From an uncultured Saccharospirillaceae bacterium (lineage in GTDB: Bacteria > Bacteroidota > Bacteroidia > Flavobacteriales_D > CAJJDF01), in assembly GCA_950054195.1 (NCBI GenBank), contig CATLPG010000008.1, forward strand, positions 1 through 64,000: DNA of 64,000 nt, written 5' to 3'. Every line of letters begins with the position of its first letter. Position 1 is the first letter of the stretch. A model generated the notes under the pieces. The model did not search any database. It was not told where the DNA came from and was given only the letters and a program-made list of their open reading frames with translations. A program made the translations under genes and the position numbers. This document shows, piece after piece, positions 41,242 through 50,523 of the stretch.

Positions 41242-43782
41242 ATGAAATTTATTTTTACGTATTTACTACTCTTCACTTCGTTTATTTTAAGTGCTGCTGA
41301 TATATCTCAACAGCAAGCAGAATTGGTTGCAAAAACACAATTCAAACTGATGAACAACCTATCAGACAGGAACACTGTTCAAACGAAATTAATCTATAGT
41401 TTAGATTACGACAAAACAAATGGTTCAAAAGGTACTGCCTTTTATGTTTTCACAACTTCAGGAAGCAAAGGCTTTGTTATCGTTGCAGGTGATGACAAAG
41501 TAAAACCAATCTTGGGTTACAGTAAGGACAATACCTTTGAAGTTAACAACATGCATCAAGAGTATTTTAAGTTTATGCTTATTTACAGAAACGGAATAGC
41601 ACAAATTGCGAACGACCCTGCTATCCAAGCAACACCATACATTGCTGCTAAATGGAACACACTATTAAATGATCAAGTAATTCCTACAGGAACAAGATCA
41701 GGAGTGGGTCCTTTAACTACTACAACTTGGAGTCAAAGACCATATTATAATGAATTATGCCCTGGGAATAATGCACCAACAGGATGTGTTCAAACAGCAA
41801 TTTGTCAAATTATGAATTTTTGGCAACACCCTTACAGAGGAACTGGTAGCTATAGCTTCAATCACAATACTTATGGAACGTTAAGCGCAAACTTTAGTGC
41901 CACAACCTACGATTGGGCAAACATGCCAAGTAGCTTAAGCGGTAGTTCAGACTCTACTGAGGTAAATGCAATTGCAACCCTTATGTATCACGTAGGAGTA
42001 GCTATGGAAGCAAACTACAGCGAAGATGGTACTGGAGCTTTCACTCACAGAAGCAGAACAGTGTTACCAGCTTACTTTGGATACAAAGATCAAATCCAAC
42101 AATATAGTAGATCATTCTTACCTGGTCAGTCTTGGGCTAATAAGTTAAAAGATGAGTTAGATGCTGGAAGAGTTGTATTACATAGTGGTTTTTGTCCAGA
42201 TCCAAATGCAGGTCATGCTTTTGTTGTAGATGGTTACGACACAACTGGAAAATACAGCTACAACTGGGGATGGGGAGGTAGTTATAATGGATTTTATGAA
42301 ACCGACAATTTAAACCCTGGTTCTACTTATACATGGAATAGTGGTCAAAAAATATTTACTAATATCGAACCAGATTTACCAGATTTTGACCTTGAGATGG
42401 ACGGGATCATTTCTGTTACTCCTTCACCAATTGAATTTGAGCAACCATTTAGTGTTACTACTGCAGTTAGAAATAATGGAACTAACAATTATACAGGTAG
42501 TTTTAAAATGGTATTTTTTGATGATAATGATAATGCAGTAGGCGAAATTGATACGATCATTGATACCGTAGTAAACTCTAACGGAACTGTTTCTTTAACA
42601 TTTGCTTCAAGTGGTTTAGCTATAACTCCTGATGTTTATTATCTAGGAGTATATTTTCAAGAAGCGAATGGGCAATGGAGTTTGGTTCCAGAAAACGTAA
42701 CTGCTAACAATCCTATTATAGCTGAAATTACTTCAACCAACAGTTTAGGATTAATAGCAAACAGCGTAATTACAGTTAACCCTAACCCTATTCAAGAAAA
42801 AGATAGTTTAACCGTAACGTTTGAGGTATTAAACACAGACCCAAGTGCATTTAATGGTGTTATTTCAATTGATTTACACGATTTAAATGGCGATTGGATT
42901 ACTGAGGTTGGATCAATTAATGCAATAATTGGAGCTGGCGGAACAGAATCAGTAACTATTAATTCAGATTCTTTAGGACAATTACCAGGTAGTTATAAAC
43001 TAGTGATTTGGCATAAACAAACTGGAAGTAATTGGGAAATCATTCAAGAGGGAACTTTCCCAAATTCATTAGATGTTGACATCGTAGGCTTAGCATTTGC
43101 TGGAGCATTAACTGATTCTTATGAGTATAATGATACATCAACTTCTGCTTACGAACTTCCATTAACGTTTAACAATAACTTAGCAGTTACAAACACTTCT
43201 GGAGCGAACATACACGTAGGTAGTGATATAGATTACTATAAAGTACATTTGGACCCTTTCTACACGTATTTAGTATACGCTAGAGTTTACGATAGTTACA
43301 ATGATGGAGGAAGAGGTCCTTTTACTAATGACATGATGTTTAACTACTACTTTAGAAATGACGAAGGTGATTACTACGATGACGAAGAAATGCCTAGTAT
43401 TATTGCTAGTAATATTTCGTTAAACGGTGAGGACTTTTTCTTTGAAGTGTTGCCTTTTTACCCGGATGACATTAACAACAATGTGGGGTCATACCAAATA
43501 GAAATTGAGGTAATTCGTCAAGGTGTTACTACTGGTTTAGATGAGAATGCTGCTAGTCAAGTATTAGTATATCCTAACCCAGCTAACAATGCCATTAATA
43601 TTGTACACGATGGTTACGATCAAATTAGTTTAGTAAATATAAACGGACAGGTTATTCAATCTAGTTCAACAACACAAAACATTACAAACATGGATTTAAG
43701 TGCTGTTAGTGCTGGCGTATACTTTATTCAATTAAGAAACAACAATAATGTTGTAAATAAAAGAATAGAAGTTATTAAATAA
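41242..43782 (+). CDS. C10 family cysteine peptidase (streptopain type), T9SS cargo
   Basis: An 846-residue secreted protease. After a signal peptide (MKFIFTYLLLFTSFILSAA), residues 20-110 are the Spi inhibitory propeptide (AFYVFTTSGSKGFVIVAGDDKVKPILGYS). The peptidase follows: catalytic Cys182 in APTGCVQTAICQIMNFWQHP and His325 in NAGHAFVVDGYD, with YNWGWGGSYNGFY supplying the Asn/Trp. Beta-sandwich repeats lie in the middle, and the last 80 residues are a type A sorting tail (VLVYPNPANNAINIVHDGYDQ, AGVYFIQLRNNNNVVNKRIEVIK). Relatives include streptopain and the Prevotella interpain. It would be exported, matured outside and degrade proteins. A strong terminator follows. Confidence 0.95.
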   Translation: MKFIFTYLLLFTSFILSAADISQQQAELVAKTQFKLMNNLSDRNTVQTKLIYSLDYDKTNGSKGTAFYVFTTSGSKGFVIVAGDDKVKPILGYSKDNTFEVNNMHQEYFKFMLIYRNGIAQIANDPAIQATPYIAAKWNTLLNDQVIPTGTRSGVGPLTTTTWSQRPYYNELCPGNNAPTGCVQTAICQIMNFWQHPYRGTGSYSFNHNTYGTLSANFSATTYDWANMPSSLSGSSDSTEVNAIATLMYHVGVAMEANYSEDGTGAFTHRSRTVLPAYFGYKDQIQQYSRSFLPGQSWANKLKDELDAGRVVLHSGFCPDPNAGHAFVVDGYDTTGKYSYNWGWGGSYNGFYETDNLNPGSTYTWNSGQKIFTNIEPDLPDFDLEMDGIISVTPSPIEFEQPFSVTTAVRNNGTNNYTGSFKMVFFDDNDNAVGEIDTIIDTVVNSNGTVSLTFASSGLAITPDVYYLGVYFQEANGQWSLVPENVTANNPIIAEITSTNSLGLIANSVITVNPNPIQEKDSLTVTFEVLNTDPSAFNGVISIDLHDLNGDWITEVGSINAIIGAGGTESVTINSDSLGQLPGSYKLVIWHKQTGSNWEIIQEGTFPNSLDVDIVGLAFAGALTDSYEYNDTSTSAYELPLTFNNNLAVTNTSGANIHVGSDIDYYKVHLDPFYTYLVYARVYDSYNDGGRGPFTNDMMFNYYFRNDEGDYYDDEEMPSIIASNISLNGEDFFFEVLPFYPDDINNNVGSYQIEIEVIRQGVTTGLDENAASQVLVYPNPANNAINIVHDGYDQISLVNINGQVIQSSSTTQNITNMDLSAVSAGVYFIQLRNNNNVVNKRIEVIK

Positions 43783-43805
43783 GGATTCTTCTGATTGATA
43801 TTTCA

Positions 43806-43831
43806 AGCGGTGATTAGTCACCGCTTTTTTT
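43806..43831 (+). terminator. Rho-independent terminator after the C10 peptidase gene
   Basis: AGCGGTGA-TTAG-TCACCGCT (43806-43825) followed by T's to 43831. Confidence 0.92.
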
Positions 43832-43835
43832 ATGT

Positions 43836-44255
43836 CTAAAATTTTTTTGGGTCTATTTTTTTCCTAGTCTGTTTTTTTTGAGCATTTTCTTTCTTTGCTT
43901 CTAGTCTTTTTCTCTTAACTGATTTTGGTACTTTAGTTGGCTTTCTCTCTATCTGAGGAGTTAGTAATTCTTTGATAAAAGCTTCGAGCTTTTTTCGAGC
44001 CTTTTCTTTGTTTTTGAGCTGAGATCGGGTTTCTTCGGATGAAACTCTTAGTATTGGATAGTTAATGTAACGATGAGAAGCCTTTTTAAATTTATTATGA
44101 ATATCATCAGTTAAATCTAAGAGAGATAAGTCGCAAACTAAGGTAACTTTTGTTTCTACCTTATTCACATTTTGCCCACCTTTACCTCCACTTCTAGCTG
44201 TTTCAGTGGAAATGTTTAACAAGATAGTTTCTATGATTTCATTAATTTCTTTCAT
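43836..44255 (-). CDS. arfB: Ribosome-rescue peptidyl-tRNA hydrolase ArfB/YaeJ
   Basis: A 139-residue release-factor-like protein with the catalytic GGQ in ARSGGKGGQNVNKVETKVTL and a basic tail (KRKRLEAKKENAQKKQTRKKIDPKKF) that in ArfB inserts into the empty mRNA channel of stalled ribosomes. It frees nascent chains on stop-less mRNAs. ATG 44255 is the family-like start; the frame is open to 44291. It overlaps the miaE stop (TAATG), which suggests translational coupling. Confidence 0.93.
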   Translation of the reverse strand: MKEINEIIETILLNISTETARSGGKGGQNVNKVETKVTLVCDLSLLDLTDDIHNKFKKASHRYINYPILRVSSEETRSQLKNKEKARKKLEAFIKELLTPQIERKPTKVPKSVKRKRLEAKKENAQKKQTRKKIDPKKF

Positions 44256-44839
44256 TAATGTACTGCAGATCTCCAAGGTAAACTTTCGCAAATTTCACCT
44301 TCTTTTTGGTTCAGCTCATCTAATCTTTTATAAATGGTTTCTTCGTCCCAATAATTTAATGCTAAACGAACAAAAATAGTTCCATGCTTAGCTTCAGAAG
44401 CCCATATTTGCTTGTAGAATCTTTTTAATTCTGGATCTTCAATAACGTCACCAATTAACTTAAAACGTTCCATACCTCGCATTTCAACAATAGATGCGAT
44501 TAACATACGATCCATTAATCGTTCGTCTCTGCTTGATCTACATAAACCAATCAATTTCTTGATATAAATATCCTCCTCCATCTTTGCAGGAAGTGTTATG
44601 CCTCTATCCTGAAGTAAAGCCCAACAATCTCTAAAATGCTCTAGCTCCTCAATAGCAACCTCAATAAGTTCTGGTATAATTTCTGGTTTATCTGGACATT
44701 TAGCAACAAAGCTCATCGCCATAGCAGAAGCCTTACGCTCACAATCGGCATGGTCTTGGAGGAAGGAATTAAAATCTTTCACAGCATTATGTGCCCATTC
44801 AATTGGTGTTTCATAAGTTAAATCTAACGAGTATTTCAT
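44255..44839 (-). CDS. miaE: tRNA 2-methylthio-N6-isopentenyladenosine hydroxylase MiaE
   Basis: A 194-residue ferritin-like di-iron monooxygenase. Metal ligands lie in DCERKASAMAMSF, IEVAIEELEHFRDCW, IVEMRGMERF and IWASEAKHGTIFV (the ExxH pattern). It hydroxylates the isopentenyl group of ms2i6A37 in tRNAs that read UNN codons. ATG 44839 (MKYSLDLTYETPIEW) fits the family; the frame is open to 44866. arfB follows in the same transcript; both act in translation. Confidence 0.93.
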   Translation of the reverse strand: MKYSLDLTYETPIEWAHNAVKDFNSFLQDHADCERKASAMAMSFVAKCPDKPEIIPELIEVAIEELEHFRDCWALLQDRGITLPAKMEEDIYIKKLIGLCRSSRDERLMDRMLIASIVEMRGMERFKLIGDVIEDPELKRFYKQIWASEAKHGTIFVRLALNYWDEETIYKRLDELNQKEGEICESLPWRSAVH

Positions 44840-44916
44840 CTTGATGAGGTTAAGTTTAAAATCCAAAACAAAAGTACTTATCTTTAAATAAGAATAAAAA
44901 TCTTAGTAGCAATCGT

Positions 44917-45561
44917 ATGGGAGACGTTAAAAATTACATTGAAAATCATCGAGAAGACTTTGATAAAGGAATTTTGACGAAAGAAAACATTGTTAAAAAC
45001 CCTTTCGATTTTTTTAATCAGTGGCTAAATGATGCGATTGAGCAAGAAGTTAAAGAGCCCTATGCTTTTCATTTGGCAACATCCGTTGATGGAATCCCTC
45101 AAAACAGAGTATTGTACTTAAGGGGACTGGAAGAAGAAGGTTATATTTTTTATACCAATTACGATGGAAATAAAGGAAATGAGTTAGCAAAAAACCCTAA
45201 CGTGAGCATGAACTTTTTTTGGGCAGAACTGGAAAGACAAGTAAGAATAACTGGAGTGGCTCAAAAAGTAGACGAGAAAATCTCTGATGAGTATTTTGCT
45301 TCTAGACCAAGAAAAAGTCAGTTAGGCGCTTGGGCATCCCAACAAAGCAAAGAGCTAGACGATTACTCTTTGTTGGAAGAGCGATTAGAAATGTTTGATA
45401 AAAAATTTAAAGAAAACGTTCCAAGACCTCCTCATTGGGGTGGGTACATAGTTACTCCTAAGAGTTTTGAGTTTTGGCAAGGTAGACCAAGTCGTTTACA
45501 TGACAGGTTTCTTTATGAGCAAAATGATAGTGAATGGATAATTAAAAGACTAAACCCTTAA
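44917..45561 (+). CDS. pdxH: Pyridoxamine 5'-phosphate oxidase
   Basis: A 214-residue FMN enzyme that makes pyridoxal phosphate from PNP or PMP. Motifs: PYAFHLATSVDGIPQNRVLYLRGLEEEGYIFYTNYDGNKGNEL, FFWAELERQVRITGVAQK, the PRKSQLGAWASQQS signature, and the C-terminal FWQGRPSRLHDRFLY with RLNP ending. All are standard. The next gene starts within its stop codon (TAATG), so the two are coupled. Confidence 0.97.
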   Translation: MGDVKNYIENHREDFDKGILTKENIVKNPFDFFNQWLNDAIEQEVKEPYAFHLATSVDGIPQNRVLYLRGLEEEGYIFYTNYDGNKGNELAKNPNVSMNFFWAELERQVRITGVAQKVDEKISDEYFASRPRKSQLGAWASQQSKELDDYSLLEERLEMFDKKFKENVPRPPHWGGYIVTPKSFEFWQGRPSRLHDRFLYEQNDSEWIIKRLNP

Positions 45562-46607
45562 TGAGGCATCTACTGTTATTAGCGATAATTAGTCATATTT
45601 TTTCCTGTTCATCTCCAAGTGAAACAAAGAAAGGTAAAGCAATTAAGAACGATTACGCCAAAGGTTTTGTTATTAATCAGCTTTCAAATGGAGAAAAAAA
45701 ACTATTGATCTACCATCCACAAACTGGTAAGAAGATTGATGATATAATTATTGATAAAAACAAACCAACTATTGTTATTCCCTTATCTGCAACACATCTT
45801 TCTTTTATTGATGCATTAGGAGAACTATCAACGGTAAAAGGCGTAACATTTGGTGAAAGTATTTTTAATCCCATCATCAAAGAAAAACTAAAATCGAACG
45901 AAATTGTTAATCTTGGTCAGGATGCTGCCCCAAATAAAGAGCTTCTTTTAACTGCTAAGCCTGATATTATCTTCACTTTTCCTGGTTCACAATCGTATAA
46001 AGATCAACTGAACATCACGGAAATACCCGTGACTGAGTTTCTTGAAGTACATCCACTGGCTCAATTGGAATGGGTCAAGGTTTTTGGGTTAGTTTATAAT
46101 AAATATGACCAAGCTGTTCATTATTATGACTCTATAAAAACCATTTATAATACATTGAAAATCCAAAAATCAGAGACTCCAAAAAACATCATGTGTGGGG
46201 AGCTTTTGGATCAACATTGGGCTTTGCCTGGAGGAAAAAGCTTAATCAATCAATATATCGAAGACGCAGGGGCTGATTACTATTCGTTTGGTGATAGTAA
46301 TACAGGATCAACAAAAATTGATTTTGAAGTCATTATAGATGAACAAAAAGCAATCAATAAATGGTTAATGACCACCTACCATTTAGAAAAGCTAACCCGA
46401 GAAAAAGTACTTGCTAAAAATCCGAAATACACCTATCTGGACATTCTTAAGGTTAGTGATTCAACTAGTATTGCAGTATGCAACACTGCCCAAAAACCAT
46501 ATTTTGAAAAAGGAATTGTTGAACCACACTTAATTTTGAAAGATATTATCTCTTTTGTGAAGGATAGTAATTCTTCCAATGAATACTTTAGGTATTTATA
46601 TCCTTGA
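45561..46607 (+). CDS. BtuF/FecB-like metal-chelate substrate-binding lipoprotein
   Basis: A 348-residue periplasmic binding protein with a lipobox signal (MRHLLLLAIISHIFSCSSPS). It has the helical-backbone ABC binding fold seen for cobalamin and siderophores: VIPLSATHLSFIDALGELSTVKGVTFGESIFN, LLLTAKPDIIFTFPGSQSYK, QLEWVKVFGLVYNKYDQAVHYYDSI. No transporter permease or ATPase gene lies beside it. The translational coupling with pdxH has no obvious metabolic reason. Confidence 0.85.
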   Translation: MRHLLLLAIISHIFSCSSPSETKKGKAIKNDYAKGFVINQLSNGEKKLLIYHPQTGKKIDDIIIDKNKPTIVIPLSATHLSFIDALGELSTVKGVTFGESIFNPIIKEKLKSNEIVNLGQDAAPNKELLLTAKPDIIFTFPGSQSYKDQLNITEIPVTEFLEVHPLAQLEWVKVFGLVYNKYDQAVHYYDSIKTIYNTLKIQKSETPKNIMCGELLDQHWALPGGKSLINQYIEDAGADYYSFGDSNTGSTKIDFEVIIDEQKAINKWLMTTYHLEKLTREKVLAKNPKYTYLDILKVSDSTSIAVCNTAQKPYFEKGIVEPHLILKDIISFVKDSNSSNEYFRYLYP

Positions 46608-46727
46608 ATGACTAATTCAGATTTTAGCTATATCCAATAATTATATCTGTAGTCAATTATATAAAGAATCAATGATTTACGCTATATTATTTACTGGTAG
46701 CTGCTAACAAGCATTTTGAATCAATAG

Positions 46728-47348
46728 CTACATAATAAATTTATTAAATGATTTAACGAACTTCCAATTACTATCTTTTTTTTCAAAAAAATAGTACTCA
46801 CAAAACCCTGTGTTAACCTCAGCAACAGCAAAATGCTTAATCACTGCCACTTTCTTGTTTTTTATAAAAATTGGAATAGAGTATTTATTAATCCCTGAAT
46901 TACCGTAATATTTACTAAACTCAATCCACGGGTTCTGTAACATCAAGCCACTATCTGTTTCTAACAAAGAATCTTTAATACTCAATAAAGAGTCCATAAT
47001 TGCTTCATCAATACATTGTGTATTTACTAATCTTTTACAATCAAACAAATACTTACAAGTATCAAGATTGATTAATACTCCCTCTATTTCTTGACTATTG
47101 ATGAAATCAACACTATTTAAAACTTCTTTTAATTCTTTCGGTTCAATAACTAAACTTTGAGGTAAAATTGACTGATTCTTTAACTCTTTAAATAGAAATT
47201 CATTAAAAAAACGCTCATATTCTGCTTTCAAAGGCAGTAATTTCTCTCTCTCTATTTCATTATTTGAACAACCGAACAAAGTAATGATAATCATGAAAAG
47301 AGTGAAAAATTTTAGTACTTGATCAATCATATAGTTCTTATAAAACAT
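46728..47348 (-). CDS. Predicted lipoprotein of unknown function
   Basis: A 206-residue lipoprotein with a lipobox signal (FFTLFMIIITLFGCSNNEIER; Cys near residue 27, 21 if ATG 47330 is used). The mature part is acidic and mixed, with NTQCIDEAIMDSLLSIKDSLLE and VIKHFAVAEVNTGFCEYYFFEKKDSNWKFV, which reads like the end of an NTF2-like or DUF domain. I do not assign a family. It converges with the binding-protein gene. Confidence 0.6.
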   Translation of the reverse strand: MFYKNYMIDQVLKFFTLFMIIITLFGCSNNEIEREKLLPLKAEYERFFNEFLFKELKNQSILPQSLVIEPKELKEVLNSVDFINSQEIEGVLINLDTCKYLFDCKRLVNTQCIDEAIMDSLLSIKDSLLETDSGLMLQNPWIEFSKYYGNSGINKYSIPIFIKNKKVAVIKHFAVAEVNTGFCEYYFFEKKDSNWKFVKSFNKFIM

Positions 47349-47617
47349 TTTCTAGGTTAGATTATTACTAAAAATTTCAATATATCCAACTCATTAAAAA
47401 TAATGATAATAATAAAAAACGAAAATGATAGTAAGTGTCAAACTTTATATTATTAAAGCTATAATATTTTAGGTTTTTTCCTCTTTTCCAAAACTTACTT
47501 TCAATATTATTCTTAAATGGGTAATTTTATTTGAGAAGAATACCGCAATTTGTATTCGAAACGGAAATAAACTTTCTAAAAGACTATTAAATAAAAGTCA
47601 TATAAACACAACATTAC
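47349..47617. other. Intergenic region between divergent genes
   Basis: A 269-base AT-rich gap between the divergent lipoprotein and aldo/keto reductase genes. It must hold both promoters; I find no clear consensus match and no dyad. Confidence 0.4.
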
Positions 47618-48565
47618 ATGAAACACTATACATTAAAAAACGGGGATCAGTTTCCAGCCATTGGACTAGGAACATGGAAATCAAGACCAGGCGAGGTAAA
47701 AGAGGCTGTAATTCATGCTATAAAATCAGGGTACAGACATATTGATTGTGCAGCTATCTACATGAATGAAAAAGAAATTGGAGAAGCATTTAGGTATTGC
47801 TTTGAAAATAATATTGTAAAACGAGAAGAATTATGGATAACATCCAAATTATGGAACAATGCCCATTTAAGAGATGATGTTCGTCCGGCAATAAAAAACA
47901 CACTTGCTGATTTACAGTTGGACTATCTGGATTTATATATTATTCATTGGCCAGTGGCTTTTAAGCCAGAAAAATTAAATGCTCCCAATGCAGAGGACTA
48001 TCTTTCACTTGAAGAAGCTCCAATTATTGAAACATGGAGAGGTATGGAGGAAATTCAGTCTGTAGGATTAGCAAAACACATAGGGGTATCTAATTTCAGC
48101 ATTAAAAAATTGGATGATTTATACAGTAAAGCGACATATAAACCAGAAGTAAATCAAGTAGAGCTCCACCCCTATTTACAGCAAAAAGAACTCTTCGATT
48201 ATTGTTCACAGAAAAACATCATTTTAACGGGATATTCACCCTTGGGTTCTGGTGATCGATCGGAAGGAATGAAAAAAGATGATGAGCCTAGTTTGCTTGA
48301 GAATAAAACCATTAATAAAGTAGCTAACAAGCATAATGCTTCCCCAGCTCAGGTATTGATTTCTTGGCATGTACACAGGGGAAATGTTGTGATTCCAAAG
48401 TCTACAAACCCAAGCAGAATAGAACAAAATTTAGCTTCAATAGCTCTTCAGTTAGATGATGAAGATTTAAAAACGATTGAATCTTTAGATAGGCATTACC
48501 GCTATGTTGATGGTAGATTTTTCGTAAAAGAAGGTAATAGCTACAGTAATATTTATGATGAATAG
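47618..48565 (+). CDS. Aldo/keto reductase
   Basis: A 315-residue NADPH-dependent carbonyl reductase of the AKR family. The catalytic tetrad is visible: Asp and Tyr in SGYRHIDCAAIYMNEKEIG, Lys in LWITSKLWN, and His in DLYIIHWPVAF. NADP-binding segments are VGVSNFSIKKLDDL, NQVELHPYLQQKEL, GYSPLGSGDR and VVIPKSTNPSRIEQNL. The length and insert at KPEKLNAPNAEDYLSLEE resemble AKR2/AKR4-type sugar or aldehyde reductases. The substrate is not known. A TTG-start GT39-like gene follows after ten bases. Confidence 0.93.
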   Translation: MKHYTLKNGDQFPAIGLGTWKSRPGEVKEAVIHAIKSGYRHIDCAAIYMNEKEIGEAFRYCFENNIVKREELWITSKLWNNAHLRDDVRPAIKNTLADLQLDYLDLYIIHWPVAFKPEKLNAPNAEDYLSLEEAPIIETWRGMEEIQSVGLAKHIGVSNFSIKKLDDLYSKATYKPEVNQVELHPYLQQKELFDYCSQKNIILTGYSPLGSGDRSEGMKKDDEPSLLENKTINKVANKHNASPAQVLISWHVHRGNVVIPKSTNPSRIEQNLASIALQLDDEDLKTIESLDRHYRYVDGRFFVKEGNSYSNIYDE

Positions 48566-48575
48566 TTTCTCTTAG

Positions 48576-50021
48576 TTGCTTAAGAGGAAATACATATTGA
48601 TAATTATTGCATTTATAAGCCTAGCGATGCATGCTCCGCACCTATCAAAGGACTTGGTTGGAATTCATGTATGGCGACAAACCATTACTCAAGCTAATAT
48701 TGATAATTTTTATCAAGAAGACATGAACATTTTAAATCCTAGAAGGTATCCCTTAGGATATGAAGATGGCATCCAGCGAATGGAATTTCCAATTATGCAG
48801 TGGCTAATAGCAGCAACTTATCATGTTACTGGCAATGATATCTTAGTTACTCGATTATTTATGTTTCTTCTAAGTGTTTTCGGCATTTGGGGGATGTATA
48901 ATTTGCTCTATGAGCTTTTTCATTCCAAACTATTATCTTCCATAGGTGCTTGGTCACTGGCTTTTTCCCCATGTTATTTTTATTATTCAATAAATCCCTT
49001 ACCTGATTTTATGGCATTGATAGCGTCTGTATGGGGATTGGTACTCTTTTTTAAATGGAAAAAAACAAAATCAAACTGGGTATTATTTAGTAGTAGTTTG
49101 TTATTCTCTTTAGCAGCACTTACAAAACTCCCGTTTATTATATTTTTTATTGTTCCTGGTGTATATATTTTAAAAAACTACGTCTTTAAGAAAGATATAA
49201 AAAGCACTTTTATATTGGGCTTACTCGCCATTGGTTCTTCAATTATGCCGTTTATTTGGTATGCTATAGTTATATCAGAGTGGAACGGAAATATGGTAAT
49301 TAGGGGTATACTTGATAATGAAGATTCTTTTGAGACGCTTATTTCTTACATACTTCACCACCTATTTTCTTCAATGCCTGAGTTTTTTATTAACTACGCT
49401 GCTTTGCCCTTATTCTTAGTCGGGGTTTACTTTTTCTTTAAGAAAAAAGGATATAAAAACCCCCATTTTTCTCTATTATTATCTTTATTTATAGTAATAC
49501 TCCTTTATTTTTTATTTGAATTAAACGCTATAGGGAAAGTACACGACTACTATTTATTTCCTACAATCCCAATTCTCTTTGTAATTGTTTCTTATGGAGG
49601 TTATCATTTATTACAATCAAAGAAGCGATGGGTAAAAACTTTCACAGTAATATGCTTAATTACACTTCCTTTAACATGTTATTTAAGGACAAAGAACAGT
49701 TGGAATACTGAAAACCCAGGTTTTAATGCCGACTTATATCGCTTTAGAAATGAATTACGCTTATTAATTCCCAAAGATGAATTAGTGGTTGCTGGAAACG
49801 ATTTTACTACAAGTATCTTTTTATATTACATTAAAAGAAAGGGGTGGACTTTTGATAAAGATCAACTTTATAACGATAACCTCGAGAACTATATAAATCA
49901 AGGAGCAAAATATCTATATACTGATAGTGAAGCAGTAATTAAAACAAATAGCAACTTAATTAAACAAAAAATTGGTCAATTTGGCTCTATTCAAGTTTTT
50001 GAATTACAAGCAAATCAATGA
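48576..50021 (+). CDS. GT39/ArnT-like membrane glycosyltransferase
   Basis: A 481-residue protein with about eleven helices. Its first large loop contains HVWRQTITQANIDNFYQEDMNILNPRRYPLGYEDGIQRMEFPIMQWL, with the acidic residues and aromatic pattern of PMT-2/GT39 enzymes; EDxxRxEFP is reminiscent of the ArnT motif. Later parts include SFSPCYFYYSINPLPDFMALIASVWGLVLFFKWKK and NAIGKVHDYYLFPTIPILF. Such enzymes use polyprenyl-phosphate sugars. The start is TTG at 48576, needed to keep helix 1 (YILIIIAFISLAMHA); the first ATG is 17 codons in. Confidence 0.75.
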   Translation: MLKRKYILIIIAFISLAMHAPHLSKDLVGIHVWRQTITQANIDNFYQEDMNILNPRRYPLGYEDGIQRMEFPIMQWLIAATYHVTGNDILVTRLFMFLLSVFGIWGMYNLLYELFHSKLLSSIGAWSLAFSPCYFYYSINPLPDFMALIASVWGLVLFFKWKKTKSNWVLFSSSLLFSLAALTKLPFIIFFIVPGVYILKNYVFKKDIKSTFILGLLAIGSSIMPFIWYAIVISEWNGNMVIRGILDNEDSFETLISYILHHLFSSMPEFFINYAALPLFLVGVYFFFKKKGYKNPHFSLLLSLFIVILLYFLFELNAIGKVHDYYLFPTIPILFVIVSYGGYHLLQSKKRWVKTFTVICLITLPLTCYLRTKNSWNTENPGFNADLYRFRNELRLLIPKDELVVAGNDFTTSIFLYYIKRKGWTFDKDQLYNDNLENYINQGAKYLYTDSEAVIKTNSNLIKQKIGQFGSIQVFELQANQ

Positions 50022-50160
50022 ATAATTAAGCTATTTTAAGAACAATTAGTGGTTATCGGGCTACCACATAACCAATCTTTCTTTACCCAACCGTTAATGG
50101 TTTTGTTTTTTACTTAATTAATACAATACTATCTTTTAAAAATTAACCAATCTAAAAACA

Positions 50161-50520
50161 TTAACTGTTCTCTCGAATGGATTGGAAATCTATCGCGTTA
50201 TGAGAAGCATTATAAATGCAATCTCCATTTTTTATTATCAATACTTGAGGAGATTCATGAAAAACATTAAATCGATCAGCTATTTCATTGGAAATTGCTC
50301 TATATGCTATCAAATCTAAGTAGTAAGGGATAACTCCAATATCTTCCCATTCTCTTTCTAAACGGTTAAGAGCCATGGAGCTGATAGAACATCTTGTACT
50401 ATGCTTAAAAATTAGTACTGTATTTTCTTTTGATGCTTCAGCTATATGATCCAACTGGTCCAATTCTGTCAATTGATTCCAATTTAACTTGCTTTCGCTT
50501 TTCTTTTTAAATCCAAACAT
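50161..50520 (-). CDS. ytxJ: YtxJ-type bacillithiol system protein
   Basis: A 119-residue thioredoxin-fold protein. FKHSTRCSISSMALNRLEREW carries the single active Cys (TRCSIS) typical of the YtxJ family, and the second half has ISNEIADRFNVFHESPQVLIIKNG with the cis-Pro site. YtxJ is placed with the bacillithiol redox system, probably as a monothiol bacilliredoxin. It suggests bacillithiol or a related thiol in this organism. It is followed by the nuclease gene upstream with a three-base gap. Confidence 0.9.
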   Translation of the reverse strand: MFGFKKKSESKLNWNQLTELDQLDHIAEASKENTVLIFKHSTRCSISSMALNRLEREWEDIGVIPYYLDLIAYRAISNEIADRFNVFHESPQVLIIKNGDCIYNASHNAIDFQSIRENS

Positions 50521-50523
50521 ACC